DNA from: a virus
Strand: one strand, 5' to 3'
DNA length: 23,855 bases
IMG/VR virus record: IMGVR_UViG_3300025276_000214
Coordinates: 1 to 23,855 of that record
Of the stretch, positions 23,300 through 23,855 are shown piece by piece. Position numbers and translations under genes: made by a program. Each line of letters starts with the position of its first letter. Positions within the stretch are counted from its first letter, which is position 1. The notes under the pieces were generated by a model that did not search any database, had not been told where the DNA came from, and saw only the letters and a program-made list of their open reading frames with translations.

Positions 23300-23466
23300 T
23301 GAGATTAGTATTAGGAATATCATTACCTTCAAGTAATAAGGGAAATATAACACCTGTACAAAAGCAAGTTAATGTTTTTAAAGCTAGGGTTATTGCTGAT
23401 GGCGGAGTATTTGAGGCTAAGGCTTGTTTAGAAGCACAGTTATTAATATTAAGTAATATAGCATGA
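23299..23466 (+). CDS. Small hypothetical protein (55 aa)
   Basis: A 55-aa frame from ATG 23299 to TGA 23464-23466, reading MRLVLGISLPSSN and then FKARVIADGGVFEAKACLEA. The ARVIADGG.FE..ACL pattern recurs in short proteins of Bacteroidetes phages near tail-fibre genes. The start overlaps the preceding stop (TAATG) and the stop overlaps the next start (ATGA), so it sits in a tightly coupled chain, which supports coding. Function unknown. Confidence 0.55.
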   Translation: MRLVLGISLPSSNKGNITPVQKQVNVFKARVIADGGVFEAKACLEAQLLILSNIA

Positions 23467-23855
23467 GTTTATTAGATGATGTAAGTATTGTAGTAACTCC
23501 TAATGGGTATAAGGCAGGAGAATTATATGCAGTTGTTCCTGTACCTAGTGAGGGTGCTGAAGAAATAACAAATGGAGATTTCGCTACTGATAGTGCTTGG
23601 ACGCTTTCGTCAGGTCTTACATTTAGTGCAGGTGCTATTTTATTTGATGACGATAATGATAATCTTTTTCAAAATAAGACTCCTACTCTAAATACACGAT
23701 ATAAATTAACTATAACAAAAACAGGTTCAGGAACATTAAGATTTAGGTCAGGCTTTGCAGGAACGGATGGTGTAAGAATAGATATACCTGAATCAGGAAT
23801 TATTTATTTTACATCTACATCAGACACTAATAGGATTCAGATTTATGGAGATATA
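23463..23855 (+). CDS. Virion/fibre-type protein with carbohydrate-binding-like domain (partial, 3' end outside window)
   Basis: An open frame of 131 codons from ATG 23463 that runs off the end. The start (MSLLDDVSIVVTPNGYKAG) and the following ITNGDFATDSAWTLSSGL are typical of flavobacterial phage structural proteins in which NGDF..D..W begins a CBM-like jelly roll; FTSTSDTNRIQIYG continues that fold. It probably forms or decorates a fibre. The full architecture cannot be judged from this part. Confidence 0.6.
   Translation, partial: MSLLDDVSIVVTPNGYKAGELYAVVPVPSEGAEEITNGDFATDSAWTLSSGLTFSAGAILFDDDNDNLFQNKTPTLNTRYKLTITKTGSGTLRFRSGFAGTDGVRIDIPESGIIYFTSTSDTNRIQIYGDI

Noticed and set aside
1-23855. 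tRNA genes, CRISPR arrays, insertion sequences, attachment sites
   Set aside because: I looked for cloverleaf-like segments, regularly spaced repeats, transposase motifs and long terminal repeats and saw none.

Overview
The window looks like the late (virion and lysis) region of a tailed, siphovirus-like phage or prophage of a member of the Bacteroidetes, most likely a flavobacterium. Every convincing gene is on the + strand. The DNA is very AT-rich. Start codons are preceded by A-rich leaders with essentially no Shine-Dalgarno sequence, and several promoters match the Bacteroidetes TAnnTTTG type. Many proteins resemble families I know from flavobacterial phages. I cannot tell whether the phage is temperate: no integrase, repressor or replication gene is in view.

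Layout. Positions 1-279 hold the end of an upstream gene, a short interrupted frame, a hairpin and a promoter. Positions 280-2567 carry a Cys-motif/charged-helix protein, a probable small terminase subunit and the large terminase (TerL). Positions 2633-15086 are the tail module. It contains an unknown protein, a probable tail assembly chaperone whose reading frame continues after a -1 shift on a run of nine T, a tail protein fused to a lectin-like domain, two large tail-tip/hub-like proteins, a carbohydrate-binding-like protein, an HK97 gp10-like completion protein and the 1211-aa tape measure. Positions 15106-15972 hold three small proteins: two Cys-rich ones and one with a helix-turn-helix. 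Positions 16028-19473 are the head/tube module: ClpP-like prohead protease with a C-terminal scaffold-like region, major capsid protein, and two tandem paralogous tail-tube-like proteins. Positions 19593-21708 encode a small protein, the portal and a connector-like protein. Positions 21718-23855 hold a structural protein, a holin-like protein, a DUF5675 lysis-associated protein, two small proteins and the start of another virion/fibre protein cut by the window edge.

The layout suggests several consecutive late transcription units. Two promoters 15.8 kb apart (211-252 and 15981-16022) share a conserved element at identical spacing to the -7 box, and a weaker third copy lies before 2633. A terminator-like hairpin (19488-19522) followed at once by a fourth promoter (19547-19574) separates tail-tube genes from portal genes. 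The order terminase-tail-tape measure-protease-capsid-tube-portal departs from the usual portal-protease-capsid-tail order of siphophages.

The best candidates for something not yet described are: the paired late promoters with a helix-turn-helix gene next to one of them; the T9 frameshift chaperone; the possible nested scaffold start inside the protease; the duplicated tube protein; and the long dual-coding overlap into the portal gene.
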